Positions 36,591-45,339 of a stretch of DNA of 64,000 nucleotides are shown one piece after another. How positions within the stretch are numbered: position 1 is the stretch's first letter; every line of letters starts with the position of its first letter. The DNA comes from Alloyangia pacifica (GTDB lineage: Bacteria; Pseudomonadota; Alphaproteobacteria; Rhodobacterales; Rhodobacteraceae), in assembly GCF_020524285.1 (NCBI RefSeq), contig NZ_JAIVKX010000002.1, positions 310,001 through 374,000 of the forward strand, given 5' to 3'. The translations under genes were made by a program, and so were the position numbers. The notes under the pieces were generated by a model. The model worked only from the letters and a program-made list of their open reading frames with translations, made no database searches and had not been told where the DNA came from.

Positions 36591-37631
36591 ATGCAATCCG
36601 TGAAACTCGCCGTTTCGGCACTCGCGCTCGCCGCTGCTTCGGCCACCGCTGCTGCCGCACGTGACAACGTGCAGGTTGCCGGCTCGTCGACCGTGCTGCC
36701 CTACGCCTCGATCGTCGCCGAAGCCTTCGGCGAGAACTTCGACTTCCCGACCCCCGTCGTGGAATCGGGTGGCTCCTCCGCTGGCCTGAAGCGCTTCTGC
36801 GAAGGCGTTGGCGAGAACACCATCGACATCGCGAACGCCTCGCGCGCCATCCGCGAAAAAGAGATCAAGGCCTGCGCCGACGCCGGCGTGACCGACATCA
36901 TCGAAGTCCGCATCGGCTATGACGGCATCGTCTTCGCCTCGCAGAAAGACGGCCCGGCCTTCACCGCGTTCGAACCGGCCGACTGGTATAACGCCCTGGC
37001 GCCGAAAGTCGTGAAAGACGGCGAGCTGGTCGACAACCCCTACACCAAGTGGTCCGAGTTCAACGCCGATCTTCCGGACGTCGAGATCGCGGCCTTCATC
37101 CCGGGCACCAAGCACGGCACCCGCGAAGTCTTCGAAGAGAAGGTACTCGCGGCTGGCTGCGAGACCACCGGCGCGCTGGAAGCCATGGTTGCTTCGGGCA
37201 TGTCCGAAGATGACGCGGAAGACGCCTGCATCTCGGTCCGCACCGACGGCAAATCGGTCGACATCGACGGCGACTACACCGAGACCCTGGCCCGCATCGA
37301 CAGCAACGCCAACGGCGTCGGCGTCTTCGGCCTGGCGTTCTACGAAAACAACACCGACAAGCTCAAGGTCGCGACCATGTCCGGCATCGAGCCCTCGACC
37401 GAGACCATCGCCTCGGGCGAGTACCCGGTGTCGCGCCCGCTGTTCTTCTACATCAAGAAGGCCCACATCGGTGTCATCCCCGGCCTGAAGGAATACGCAG
37501 AGTTCTTCGTCGCCGACGAGATCGCCGGCCCCGATGGCCCGCTCGCCAACTATGGCCTCGTGTCCGACCCCGAGCTGGCCGACACCCAAGCCAAGGTTGC
37601 AGACGAAGTGACCATGGGCGAAAGCATGTAA
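36591..37631 (+). CDS. pstS: Phosphate ABC transporter substrate-binding protein
   Basis: A 346-residue periplasmic phosphate-binding protein with a signal peptide (about 1-22, ending TAAAA). The phosphate loop VAGSSTVLPYASI, SGGSSAGLKRFCEG and the KHGTREVFEEK segment match the longer PstS type of marine bacteria. AGGAG precedes the ATG. A terminator follows, separating its abundant message from pstCAB. Confidence 0.93.
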   Translation: MQSVKLAVSALALAAASATAAAARDNVQVAGSSTVLPYASIVAEAFGENFDFPTPVVESGGSSAGLKRFCEGVGENTIDIANASRAIREKEIKACADAGVTDIIEVRIGYDGIVFASQKDGPAFTAFEPADWYNALAPKVVKDGELVDNPYTKWSEFNADLPDVEIAAFIPGTKHGTREVFEEKVLAAGCETTGALEAMVASGMSEDDAEDACISVRTDGKSVDIDGDYTETLARIDSNANGVGVFGLAFYENNTDKLKVATMSGIEPSTETIASGEYPVSRPLFFYIKKAHIGVIPGLKEYAEFFVADEIAGPDGPLANYGLVSDPELADTQAKVADEVTMGESM

Positions 37632-37651
37632 TCGGACAGATGTCCGATGTC

Positions 37652-37689
37652 CGGAGGGCGGCCGCGTGCTGCCCTCCGTTTTCCTTTTT
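37652..37689 (+). terminator. Terminator/attenuator after pstS
   Basis: CGGAGGGC/GCCCTCCG stem (37652-37659 with 37671-37678) is followed by TTTTCCTTTTT. A perfect dyad ATCGGACA-GA-TGTCCGAT (37631-37648) lies just before it. Partial read-through into pstC is expected. Confidence 0.75.
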
Positions 37690-37722
37690 GGTGAGTGATC
37701 ACCGGACTAACCTGGGGGCCCG

Positions 37723-39186
37723 ATGCCTGTTCTTTGGCTGATCCTGATCGTCCTCGCGCTGGCCGTCGCGGGCTATGTCGCGGGGCGCACGCGCGCCATC
37801 TCCGGCGCCGGAGACGATCGTCGCGCACTTCACTCGCTGCCAAGCTACTACGGCTGGAACGTCGCCATGAAGGTGATGGTGCCGGCCTTTCTCGCGCTGA
37901 TCCTCTGGCTGATCGCGCAACCCTTCATGGTGAACACCAAGGCCACCAGCCTGCTGCCAGAGACCGCGATCCCCGAAGGATCGACCATCGGGCTCGTGAT
38001 GTCCGACGTGCGGCGCGTGGCCGACGGTCTCGACCTCGCGGTCGAGCAGGGGCTGCTGAGCGCGGGCGAGGCCTCCGAGCTTTCGGTGACCGGCTCCGAC
38101 GTCCGCGGCACGCTGGGATCCGCCGGGGTCGCCGTGGGCACCGAGATCACCCCCGAGGTCCTGGCCGCGGCGCAGAGCTACCGCGCGACGAATGCGACCG
38201 GAAACCTGCTGCGCGCGATCGTGGTGATCGGCCTTGCGCTGCTTGGCGGCGCGTTGGCGCTGGCGCAAACCAAGCCCGACTTCCGCGCCCGAAATTCCGT
38301 CGAGCGCGGCATCCGCGGCATCCTCGTCGGCGCCGCATCGATCGCCATCCTGACCACCATCGGCATCGTGCTGTCGCTGGTCTTCAACACCATCGAGTTC
38401 TTCCGCATCTACCCGGCCTCGGAGTTCTTCGGCTCCTTCACCTGGGCGCCGAGCTTCGGCGGCGGATCCGAGCTCGGCATCTGGCCGCTGCTCTGGGGCA
38501 CGCTCTACATCTCGTTCATCGCGCTGCTGGTGTCGGTGCCGATCGGCCTGTTTGCCGCCGTCTACCTGTCGGAATACGCCGGGCCGAAGTTCCGCTCGGT
38601 GGCCAAGCCGGCGCTGGAGCTGCTGGCCGGCATCCCGACCATCGTCTACGGTCTTTTCGCGCTGCTGACGGTCGGCCCGCTGCTGCTCTCGGTCTTCGGG
38701 CGCGACGGGCTGGGCTGGATGCAGGCGGGCACCGCGGTGATGACCGCGGGGCTGGTGATGGGCATCATGCTCATCCCCTTCGTCAGCTCGCTGTCGGATG
38801 ACATCATCAACGCCGTGCCGCAGTCGCTGCGCGACGGCTCCTACGGGCTCGGCGCCACCAAGTCCGAGACCATCAAGCAGGTGATCCTGCCCGCCGCGCT
38901 GCCCGGCATCGTCGGCGCCGTGCTGCTTGCCGCCTCGCGCGCCATCGGCGAGACGATGATCGTGGTGATGGGGGCAGGGGCCGCGGCACGGCTCTCGCTC
39001 AACCCCTTCGACGCCATGACCACCGTGACCGCCAAGATCGTCAGCCAGCTCACCGGCGACGCGGACTTCGCCTCGCCCGAGGCGCTGGTGGCCTTCGCCC
39101 TCGGCATGACGCTTTTCGTCATGACCCTCGGCCTCAACGTCTTCGCACTCTACATCGTGCGCAAATACCGGGAGCAGTACGACTGA
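37723..39186 (+). CDS. pstC: Phosphate ABC transporter permease PstC
   Basis: A 487-residue permease, longer than E. coli PstC (about 320) by an N-terminal region with a membrane helix and a periplasmic domain (about 1-190). The conserved core follows: YISFIALLVSVPIGLFAAVYLSEYAG, LAGIPTIVYGLFAL and the EAA loop LRDGSYGLGATKSETI. It forms the channel with PstA, whose ATG overlaps its stop by 1 nt. The start at 37723 follows a GGGGG-type ribosome site. Confidence 0.92.
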   Translation: MPVLWLILIVLALAVAGYVAGRTRAISGAGDDRRALHSLPSYYGWNVAMKVMVPAFLALILWLIAQPFMVNTKATSLLPETAIPEGSTIGLVMSDVRRVADGLDLAVEQGLLSAGEASELSVTGSDVRGTLGSAGVAVGTEITPEVLAAAQSYRATNATGNLLRAIVVIGLALLGGALALAQTKPDFRARNSVERGIRGILVGAASIAILTTIGIVLSLVFNTIEFFRIYPASEFFGSFTWAPSFGGGSELGIWPLLWGTLYISFIALLVSVPIGLFAAVYLSEYAGPKFRSVAKPALELLAGIPTIVYGLFALLTVGPLLLSVFGRDGLGWMQAGTAVMTAGLVMGIMLIPFVSSLSDDIINAVPQSLRDGSYGLGATKSETIKQVILPAALPGIVGAVLLAASRAIGETMIVVMGAGAAARLSLNPFDAMTTVTAKIVSQLTGDADFASPEALVAFALGMTLFVMTLGLNVFALYIVRKYREQYD

Positions 39187-40538
39187 TGACCGACGCGACC
39201 TACACCGGCGGGAAAGAGCCCGCCAAGCACGGCCTGCTGACCGTCGACGCGCGCACCAAGAAGCGCAATGCCTCCGAGAAGCGCTTTCGCATGTACGGCC
39301 TCGCGGCCATCGGCGCGGGGGTGTTCTTCCTCGTGGTGCTGCTGGGGGCGATCATCGCCAATGGCATCGGCGCCTTCCAGCAGACCTTCATCGAGGTGCC
39401 GGTCTATCTCGAAGAAGCCAAGCTCGACAAAACCGGCAACCGCGATCCCGAGGAAATGGCCAAGGTCTCGACCTTCGGTTACAGCCCGCTGATCCAGAAC
39501 TCGCTGTGGAAGGTCATCGTCGACAGCGGCGCCGAGACTCCGCTCGAGGACGGCGGCGACGTGAAGCAGATGATCTCCGCCTCGGCCGCCGCCAAGGTGC
39601 GCGACTGGGTGCTGGCCAACCCCGACCGCGTCGGCGAGACGGTGGATTTCCAGATCCTCGCCTCGAGCCGCGTCGACGGCTACCTCAAGGGCCGCGTCAG
39701 CCGCGAGAGCATTGCGCAGGACAAGAACATCGACGCCGAGCACCTCGACCTGGTGGATGCGCTGCGCGCGCAGGGCGTGGTGCACAAGAGCTTCAACTGG
39801 GAGTTCATCACCGGCGCCGACGCCTCCGAGAGCCGCGCCGAGCAGGCCGGCCTCGGTGTGTCGATGCTGGGCTCGCTCTTCATGATGATCACCGTGCTGC
39901 TGCTGGCGCTGCCGATCGGCGTCGCGGCCTCGATCTACCTCGAGGAATTCGCGCCCACGAACCGCTTCACCGACTTCATCGAGGTGAACATCTCCAACCT
40001 CGCGGCGGTGCCGTCGATCGTCTTCGGCATCCTCGGCCTCGCGGCCTTCATCCAGTTCGCGCATCTGCCGCAATCGGCACCGCTTGTGGGTGGCCTGACG
40101 CTGACGCTGATGACCCTGCCGACCATCGTGATCTCGACCCGCGCCGCGCTGAAGGCCGTGCCGCCGTCGATCCGCGATGCCGCGCTTGGCGTCGGCGCCT
40201 CGAAAATGCAGGCCACCTTCCACCACGTGCTGCCGCTGGCCATGCCCGGCATCCTGACCGGCACGATCATCGGCCTGGCGCAGGCGCTCGGAGAGACCGC
40301 GCCGCTGTTGCTGATCGGCATGGTCGGCTATATCGCGACCAACTATCCCGAAGGGGTCTTCTCGGGCTTCCTGTCGCCGAACTCGGCGATGCCCGCGCAG
40401 ATCTACGAATGGGCCAAGAGGGCGGACCCCGCCTATTACGAACGCGCCTGGGGCGGGATCATCGTCCTGCTCGTGTTCCTGCTGGCCATGAACCTCCTCG
40501 CCATCGTCTTGCGCCGCAAGTTCGAGCGCCGCTGGTAA
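39186..40538 (+). CDS. pstA: Phosphate ABC transporter permease PstA
   Basis: A 450-residue permease, with an N-terminal extension and a periplasmic domain (about 60-215) before the core. Core motifs: LFMMITVLLLALPIGVAASIYLEEFA, NISNLAAVPSIVFGILGL and RDAALGVGASKMQATFHHVLP. It is fused by a 1-nt overlap to pstC and followed 18 nt later by pstB. The long form of both permeases is common in alphaproteobacteria. Confidence 0.92.
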   Translation: MTDATYTGGKEPAKHGLLTVDARTKKRNASEKRFRMYGLAAIGAGVFFLVVLLGAIIANGIGAFQQTFIEVPVYLEEAKLDKTGNRDPEEMAKVSTFGYSPLIQNSLWKVIVDSGAETPLEDGGDVKQMISASAAAKVRDWVLANPDRVGETVDFQILASSRVDGYLKGRVSRESIAQDKNIDAEHLDLVDALRAQGVVHKSFNWEFITGADASESRAEQAGLGVSMLGSLFMMITVLLLALPIGVAASIYLEEFAPTNRFTDFIEVNISNLAAVPSIVFGILGLAAFIQFAHLPQSAPLVGGLTLTLMTLPTIVISTRAALKAVPPSIRDAALGVGASKMQATFHHVLPLAMPGILTGTIIGLAQALGETAPLLLIGMVGYIATNYPEGVFSGFLSPNSAMPAQIYEWAKRADPAYYERAWGGIIVLLVFLLAMNLLAIVLRRKFERRW

Positions 40539-40556
40539 GGTATAAGGATACTTACG

Positions 40557-41354
40557 ATGTACGACTCGCCATTGAGGAAGACCGAAGTGGACACCAACGC
40601 AAGCAAGATCTCCGCCCGTGACGTGCAGGTCTATTACGGCGACACCCACGCCATCAAGGACGTGAACGTCGAGATCCTCGACAAGACCGTGACCGCCTTC
40701 ATCGGGCCGTCGGGCTGCGGCAAGTCCACCTTCCTGCGCACCCTGAACCGGATGAACGACACGATCGACATCTGCCGCGTCGAGGGGCTCATCGAGCTCG
40801 ACGGCGAGGACATCTACGACAAGCGCGTCGACCCGGTGCAGCTGCGCGCCAAGGTGGGCATGGTGTTCCAGAAGCCGAACCCGTTCCCTAAGTCGATCTA
40901 CGACAACGTCGCCTACGGGCCGCGTATCCACGGGCTTGCGAAGAACAAGGCCGAGCTCGACGAGATCGTCGAGAAGGCGCTGCGCCGCGGCGCGATCTGG
41001 AACGAGGTGAAGGACCGTCTCGACGCGCCGGGCACCGGCCTTTCGGGTGGTCAGCAGCAGCGCCTGTGCATCGCCCGCGCCGTGGCCACCGAGCCCGAGG
41101 TGCTGCTGATGGACGAGCCCTGCTCGGCGCTCGACCCGATCGCCACGTCGCAGGTCGAAGAGCTGATCGACGAGCTGCGCGAGAACTACTCGGTGGTTAT
41201 CGTCACGCACTCGATGCAGCAGGCGGCGCGCGTCAGCCAGAAGACCGCCTTCTTCCACCTCGGCAACCTCGTTGAATACGGCGACACCAGCCAGATCTTC
41301 ACCAACCCCGTGGACCCGCGCACGGAATCCTACATCACCGGACGGATCGGATAA
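40557..41354 (+). CDS. pstB: Phosphate ABC transporter ATPase PstB
   Basis: A 265-residue ATPase with Walker [24 protein letters not shown]-loop, signature [14 protein letters not shown] and Walker [15 protein letters not shown]. It energises phosphate import and takes part in PhoR signalling. An AAGGAT ribosome site precedes the ATG; about 15 residues precede the conserved core. Confidence 0.95.
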   Translation: MYDSPLRKTEVDTNASKISARDVQVYYGDTHAIKDVNVEILDKTVTAFIGPSGCGKSTFLRTLNRMNDTIDICRVEGLIELDGEDIYDKRVDPVQLRAKVGMVFQKPNPFPKSIYDNVAYGPRIHGLAKNKAELDEIVEKALRRGAIWNEVKDRLDAPGTGLSGGQQQRLCIARAVATEPEVLLMDEPCSALDPIATSQVEELIDELRENYSVVIVTHSMQQAARVSQKTAFFHLGNLVEYGDTSQIFTNPVDPRTESYITGRIG

Positions 41355-41357
41355 GTC

Positions 41358-42095
41358 ATGACCGACGAGCTGAAGAAACACATCGCCTCGGCCTTCGACC
41401 GCGACCTCGAGGCGATCCAGGCGCAGATCCTGAAGATGGGCGGCCTCGTCGAGGCGGCGATCCACGACGCGGCGCTCTCGCTCGAGAGCCGCGACGAGGA
41501 GCTGGCCGACAAGGTCGTGGCCGGCGACAAGGCCATCGATGCTCTCGAAGAGCTGCTCAACGACGAGGCCGCCAAGGTCATCGCCCTGCGCGGCCCGACC
41601 GCGCGCGACCTGCGGGTGGTGCTCTCGGTGATGCGCATGGCCTCCAACCTCGAGCGCATCGGCGATCTGTCGAAGAACATGGCCAAGCGCACCTCGGTGC
41701 TGTCGCAGCTGGCGCAGATCGAGGGCTCGGCCACCGCGCTGCGCCGCATGTCGCGCGACGTGGAGCTGATGCTGAAGGACGCGCTGGACGCCTACATCCG
41801 CCGCGACGAGGCGCTGGCGCATGACGTCATCGACCGCGACCGCGACGTCGACCAGATGTACAACACGCTGTTCCGCGAGTTCCTCACCTTCATGCTCGAG
41901 GACCCGCGCAACATCACCTCCTGCATGCACCTGCATTTCATCGCCAAGAACGTCGAACGGATGGGCGACCACGTGACGGCGATCGCCGAGCAGGTGATCT
42001 TCCTCGCCACCGGCGAGATGCCGAAGGAAGACCGGATCAAGGAAGACCGCACCTCCTCCGACCCGGCGCTCAGCTCCGGCGCGGACCTGGGGTAA
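41358..42095 (+). CDS. phoU: Phosphate signalling regulator PhoU
   Basis: A 245-residue protein of two PhoU three-helix bundles (about 15-110 and 120-220), with metal-binding-type sequences NLERIGDLSKNMAK and NVERMGDHVTAIAEQ. PhoU links transporter state to PhoR and prevents pho activation in high phosphate. It starts 3 nt after pstB and ends 3 nt before phoB. Confidence 0.94.
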   Translation: MTDELKKHIASAFDRDLEAIQAQILKMGGLVEAAIHDAALSLESRDEELADKVVAGDKAIDALEELLNDEAAKVIALRGPTARDLRVVLSVMRMASNLERIGDLSKNMAKRTSVLSQLAQIEGSATALRRMSRDVELMLKDALDAYIRRDEALAHDVIDRDRDVDQMYNTLFREFLTFMLEDPRNITSCMHLHFIAKNVERMGDHVTAIAEQVIFLATGEMPKEDRIKEDRTSSDPALSSGADLG

Positions 42096-42098
42096 GCC

Positions 42099-42788
42099 AT
42101 GGCCGCAGATCAACCGACGGTCCTGGTCGTCGAGGACGAGCCGGCGCAGCGTGAAGTGCTGCGCTACAACCTCGAGGCCGAGGGCTTCCGCGTCGCCGCC
42201 GCCGGCAACGGCGAGGAGGCGCTGGTGCTTCTGGACGAGGAAGCCCCCGACGTGGTGGTGCTCGACTGGATGCTGCCGAACCTTTCGGGCATCGAGGTGT
42301 GCCGGCAGATCAAGACCCGCTCCGAGACCCGTGGCCTGCCGGTCATCATGCTCTCGGCCCGCTCCGAGGAGGTGGACCGCATCCGCGGCCTCGACACCGG
42401 CGCCGACGACTACGTGGTGAAGCCCTACAGCCTGCGCGAGCTGATGGCGCGGGTGAAGGCGCAGCTGCGCCGGGCGCGGCCGGCGGCGGCGGGGCTCCGG
42501 CTCGAGTTCGAGGATATCGTGCTCGATTCCGAGACCCACCGCGTCACCCGCGACGGTCAGGAGCTGAAGCTCGGCCCGACCGAGTTCCGCCTGCTTTCGA
42601 CCTTCATGGAAAAGCCGGGCCGGGTCTGGTCGCGCGAGCAGCTGCTCGACCGGGTCTGGGGCCGCGACATCTACGTCGACACGCGCACCGTGGACGTGCA
42701 CATCGGCCGGTTGCGCAAGGCGCTCGGCGCCCACGGCGGCGAGGATCCGCTGCGCACCGTGCGCGGCGCCGGCTACGCGCTCGGCTGA
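42099..42788 (+). CDS. phoB: Phosphate regulon response regulator PhoB
   Basis: A 229-residue OmpR-type regulator. The receiver has the acidic pair EDEPAQ, phospho-acceptor Asp in VVLDWMLPNLSG, and Lys in DDYVVKPYS; the winged-helix domain follows (LGPTEFRLLSTFMEKPGRVWSRE, VDVHIGRLRKAL). It should bind the Pho boxes at 36481-36520. It closes the operon before a terminator. phoR lies upstream, separate from phoB, flanking the pst genes. Confidence 0.94.
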   Translation: MAADQPTVLVVEDEPAQREVLRYNLEAEGFRVAAAGNGEEALVLLDEEAPDVVVLDWMLPNLSGIEVCRQIKTRSETRGLPVIMLSARSEEVDRIRGLDTGADDYVVKPYSLRELMARVKAQLRRARPAAAGLRLEFEDIVLDSETHRVTRDGQELKLGPTEFRLLSTFMEKPGRVWSREQLLDRVWGRDIYVDTRTVDVHIGRLRKALGAHGGEDPLRTVRGAGYALG

Positions 42789-42819
42789 CCGTTCCGCCGC
42801 AAGGGTGCTAGACATACGA

Positions 42820-42846
42820 AAGGGCGGCCCTCGGGGCCGCCCTTCT
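42820..42846 (+). terminator. Terminator of the pst-pho operon
   Basis: AAGGGCGGCCC/GGGCCGCCCTT (11 bp, TCG loop), with a short CTTC tail. Confidence 0.8.
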
Positions 42847-42868
42847 TCGGTCCGTGCGTCCTCTCTTT

Positions 42869-42918
42869 CCAAATACGCCGGGGGAGACCGCCGCAGGCGG
42901 TCGGGGGCAGAGCCCCCT
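42869..42918. repeat. Two-hairpin intergenic repeat, copy 2
   Basis: Contains ACCGCC-GCA-GGCGGT and GGGGGC-AGA-GCCCCC hairpins. It aligns with copy 1 at 18332-18381. It lies between the phoB terminator and the 3' end of the efflux adaptor gene. Confidence 0.6.
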
Positions 42919-42931
42919 CGGCCGGGGCCCG

Positions 42932-44095
42932 TCAGCCCGCGCTGCCGGTCTGAACCTCGACCTCCACCGAGAAACCGGGCCTCAGCGCGGCGGCATCCTG
43001 GCCTGGGTCGATCGAGATCCGCACCGGCAGGCGCTGTGCGATCTTGGTGAAGTTGCCGGTGGCGTTCGACCCCGCGAGCAGGCTGAACTCCGAGGCGGCG
43101 GCGGGCGAGAAACCCTGCACGTGACCGCGGAAGGCCCGGCCGCCGAGCGCGTCGACGGTGAAGCGCACCGGCTGGTCGGAGCGGATGCCGGCAAGCGCGG
43201 TCTCCTTGAGGTTGGCGATCACCCACAGGTCGGTGCCGACGTGGCTGACCAGCGTGGTGCCCGCGGTCACATATTGCCCGACATGCGCCGAGACCTGTCC
43301 GAGCGTGCCGTCTGCCGGAGCGTGGATCTCGGTGTGGTCGAGGTCGATCTTCGCCAGCTCCACCGCGGCCTCGGCGCTGGTCACATCGGCCTTGCGCGCG
43401 GCGATCTGCAGGCGCGCGCTGGCGGTGGCCTCGCGGCTGACCTGCAGCTGTGCCTCGGCCTGCCGCACCGAGGCCTGCGCCTGGCGCAGCGCCAGATCGG
43501 TCTGGTCGGCGCTCGACTGCGAGGTGACGCCGCGCTCGCGCAGCGTGGTCATCCGCGTGGCGTCGGTCTGCGCGGTCTCCAGCGCCGACTGCGCCGAGGT
43601 CAGCGCCGCCTCGGAGGCGTGTTCGGTGGCCACGGCGGAGCGCACGCTCTGTTCGGCCACGTCCACCGCGGCGCGTGCCGCCTCGAGACTGGCCTGCGCC
43701 TGCGCGAGCTTCTGGCGGTAGGTCGAGGGGTCGATCCTGGCGATCAGGTCGCCCTGCTTCACGCTTTGGAAGTCGCTCACCGCGACCTCGGACAGGTAGC
43801 CGGACAGCTGCGGCGCAAGCTGCGTGACCTTGCCGCGCAGGTAGGCGTTCTCGGTCGCGGGATTGGCGGCGGCGAATGGCGGCAGGTGCCAGGCGAAGAG
43901 CAGCAGCAGCACGCCGGCAATGCCGATGGCGGAGGCGATGAGGGTCGAGAGGGAGAGATACTTTTTCCCGCTTATCCACGAGAAAAAGCAGCCAAAAGCC
44001 CAAGACTCTGACTTGGCTTGGTTATTCCGCCATCTCGCCGCATTTTGCGCGATTTTCCAGGTTTCTTCTTCGCCGAACACCCGCCGGGCCAACAT
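42932..44095 (-). CDS. HlyD/EmrA-type efflux periplasmic adaptor, start displaced by an IS
   Basis: The native gene (345 residues) is a membrane-fusion protein: one N-terminal membrane helix (LIASAIGIAGVLLLLFAW), lipoyl/hairpin regions and a long coiled coil (AQASLEAARAAVDVAEQ). It should bridge the EmrB-like pump. An IS1595-type element lies directly after codon 1: removing it and one duplication restores ATG AAA AAG TAT next to the emrB-like gene. The reading frame nevertheless runs 43 codons into the element (to an ATG at 44095), through WISG at the IS end, so a fused protein may still be made. Whether it is expressed is unknown. Confidence 0.8.
   Translation of the reverse strand: MLARRVFGEEETWKIAQNAARWRNNQAKSESWAFGCFFSWISGKKYLSLSTLIASAIGIAGVLLLLFAWHLPPFAAANPATENAYLRGKVTQLAPQLSGYLSEVAVSDFQSVKQGDLIARIDPSTYRQKLAQAQASLEAARAAVDVAEQSVRSAVATEHASEAALTSAQSALETAQTDATRMTTLRERGVTSQSSADQTDLALRQAQASVRQAEAQLQVSREATASARLQIAARKADVTSAEAAVELAKIDLDHTEIHAPADGTLGQVSAHVGQYVTAGTTLVSHVGTDLWVIANLKETALAGIRSDQPVRFTVDALGGRAFRGHVQGFSPAAASEFSLLAGSNATGNFTKIAQRLPVRISIDPGQDAAALRPGFSVEVEVQTGSAG
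43959..43966. repeat. 8-bp target-site duplication, left copy
   Basis: TACTTTTT directly flanks the IS left end and is repeated at 46421-46428. Confidence 0.9.
43967..43990 (+). repeat. IS left terminal inverted repeat
   Basis: Starts CCCGCTTATCCACG; 21 of 24 bp match the right end in inverse orientation. Confidence 0.85.
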
Positions 44096-44127
44096 TGCTC
44101 GGTTGGCGGAACGAGCGGAGAGCCCTG

Positions 44128-45153
44128 ATGATTACCGAACTGAAGTCGATCCCAGACATCTGGAAGCGGATGCCGAGCGAGATGCACGCGCGACGCTTCC
44201 TGGAGGGTATAATATGGTCGACCGGCAGACACTGTCCCCATTGTGGGTCGGTGGCCTCCTCTGCGCTGCGTGGCCCGACCTGCCGCCCAGGGCTCTACCA
44301 GTGCCGAGATTGTCGCCTACAGTTCACGGTCACCACGCTCACCCCGATGCACGGCACGAAGCTCGACCTGCGTATCTGGATCTGTGCGATGTTCCTGGTG
44401 CTTACATCGAGCAAGGGCATCTCCTCGGTCGTGATGGCGCGGCTGCTCGGCGTGAACCAGAAGACCGCGTGGAAGATGGGCCACGCCATCAGGGAAATGA
44501 TGGACGACCGGAACGGCGAGCTGCTGCCGTTAGCAGACATCGTCGAGGTCGACGAGGCATATGTTGGGGGAGCCCCGAAATCCCTTTCAGGGGCCTACAA
44601 TCCACGTGGCAAGGGCACCGGAAAGCCGATGATTTTCGTGGCGGCCTCTCGCGACGGACAGGCGCGCGCCAGAGTCGTCGCCGATGACAAGAGGGCGACG
44701 CTTGAGCCGGTTCTTCTGGAATGGATTGACCCTGAGACGACGCACCTGATGACTGATGGAAGCAAGAGCTACCGGGGTCTGGGGCAGACGATGGCCGACC
44801 ACCAGTATGTGATCCACAGCCAGAAAGAATACGCCAACCCGGAGACCGGCGCCCACGTGAACACGGCCGAGGCAGTGATCTCACAAGTGCAACGCGCTTT
44901 GGTCGGCGTCTACCACAACCTCGGTCGACAACACCTCCAGCGATACCTCGACGAGATCGTTTGGCGGTGGAACCACCGCGATCCCGTCCGGGAAGTGGTC
45001 AAGCAATGGACAACGAAAGCAGGTGTGGAGCGGGAGAAATCGACGACGATCTGGAAGCCGATTCCGGTGGTCGACCAGATGCGCCTCTTGCTTCAGGGGG
45101 CGGTCGGAAAGCAGCTCCGCCGCTCGAAGGAATACGGGCTATGCTGGCCTTGA
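44128..45153 (+). CDS. IS1595-family (ISXO2-like) transposase
   Basis: A 341-residue transposase. An N-terminal zinc ribbon (CPHCGS and CRDCRLQF) and a helix-turn-helix-like LLGVNQKTAWKMGHAIRE precede the catalytic domain with Asp in VEVDEAYVGG, Asp in LMTDGSKSYRG, and the HVNTAE region. These are typical of DDE_Tnp_IS1595. The start at 44128 has GGAG upstream. The frame appears intact, so the element may still be active. Confidence 0.9.
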   Translation: MITELKSIPDIWKRMPSEMHARRFLEGIIWSTGRHCPHCGSVASSALRGPTCRPGLYQCRDCRLQFTVTTLTPMHGTKLDLRIWICAMFLVLTSSKGISSVVMARLLGVNQKTAWKMGHAIREMMDDRNGELLPLADIVEVDEAYVGGAPKSLSGAYNPRGKGTGKPMIFVAASRDGQARARVVADDKRATLEPVLLEWIDPETTHLMTDGSKSYRGLGQTMADHQYVIHSQKEYANPETGAHVNTAEAVISQVQRALVGVYHNLGRQHLQRYLDEIVWRWNHRDPVREVVKQWTTKAGVEREKSTTIWKPIPVVDQMRLLLQGAVGKQLRRSKEYGLCWP

Positions 45154-45339
45154 TGGCTATCCTATGCACTGGTGGTGCAGATGCGCTATTCAGGGACTCG
45201 AAGCGTAAAGTCGGCCTCGATCCCTTTTTGCCATGTGCTGCGATGTGCAGCAGTGTCAGTTTACGACTGGCTTTCGGCAAGCTCAAGTGCGCAACATGGT
45301 CCATGAACAAGTAGATCAGAGAATTTGAAAGGGGATGGC
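45154..45339. other. Spacer between transposase and passenger gene
   Basis: 186 bp of lower GC, with no convincing gene. It probably carries the passenger promoter. Confidence 0.4.

Noticed and set aside
39150-44003. A 1,617-codon minus-strand open frame across pstA, pstB, phoU, phoB and the terminator
   Set aside because: It is antisense to four well-defined genes and crosses their terminator; the composition is that of a high-GC shadow frame.
44095-44127. Earlier transposase start at 44095
   Set aside because: The ATG at 44128 has a clear ribosome site and begins the conserved MITELKSIPDIW region.
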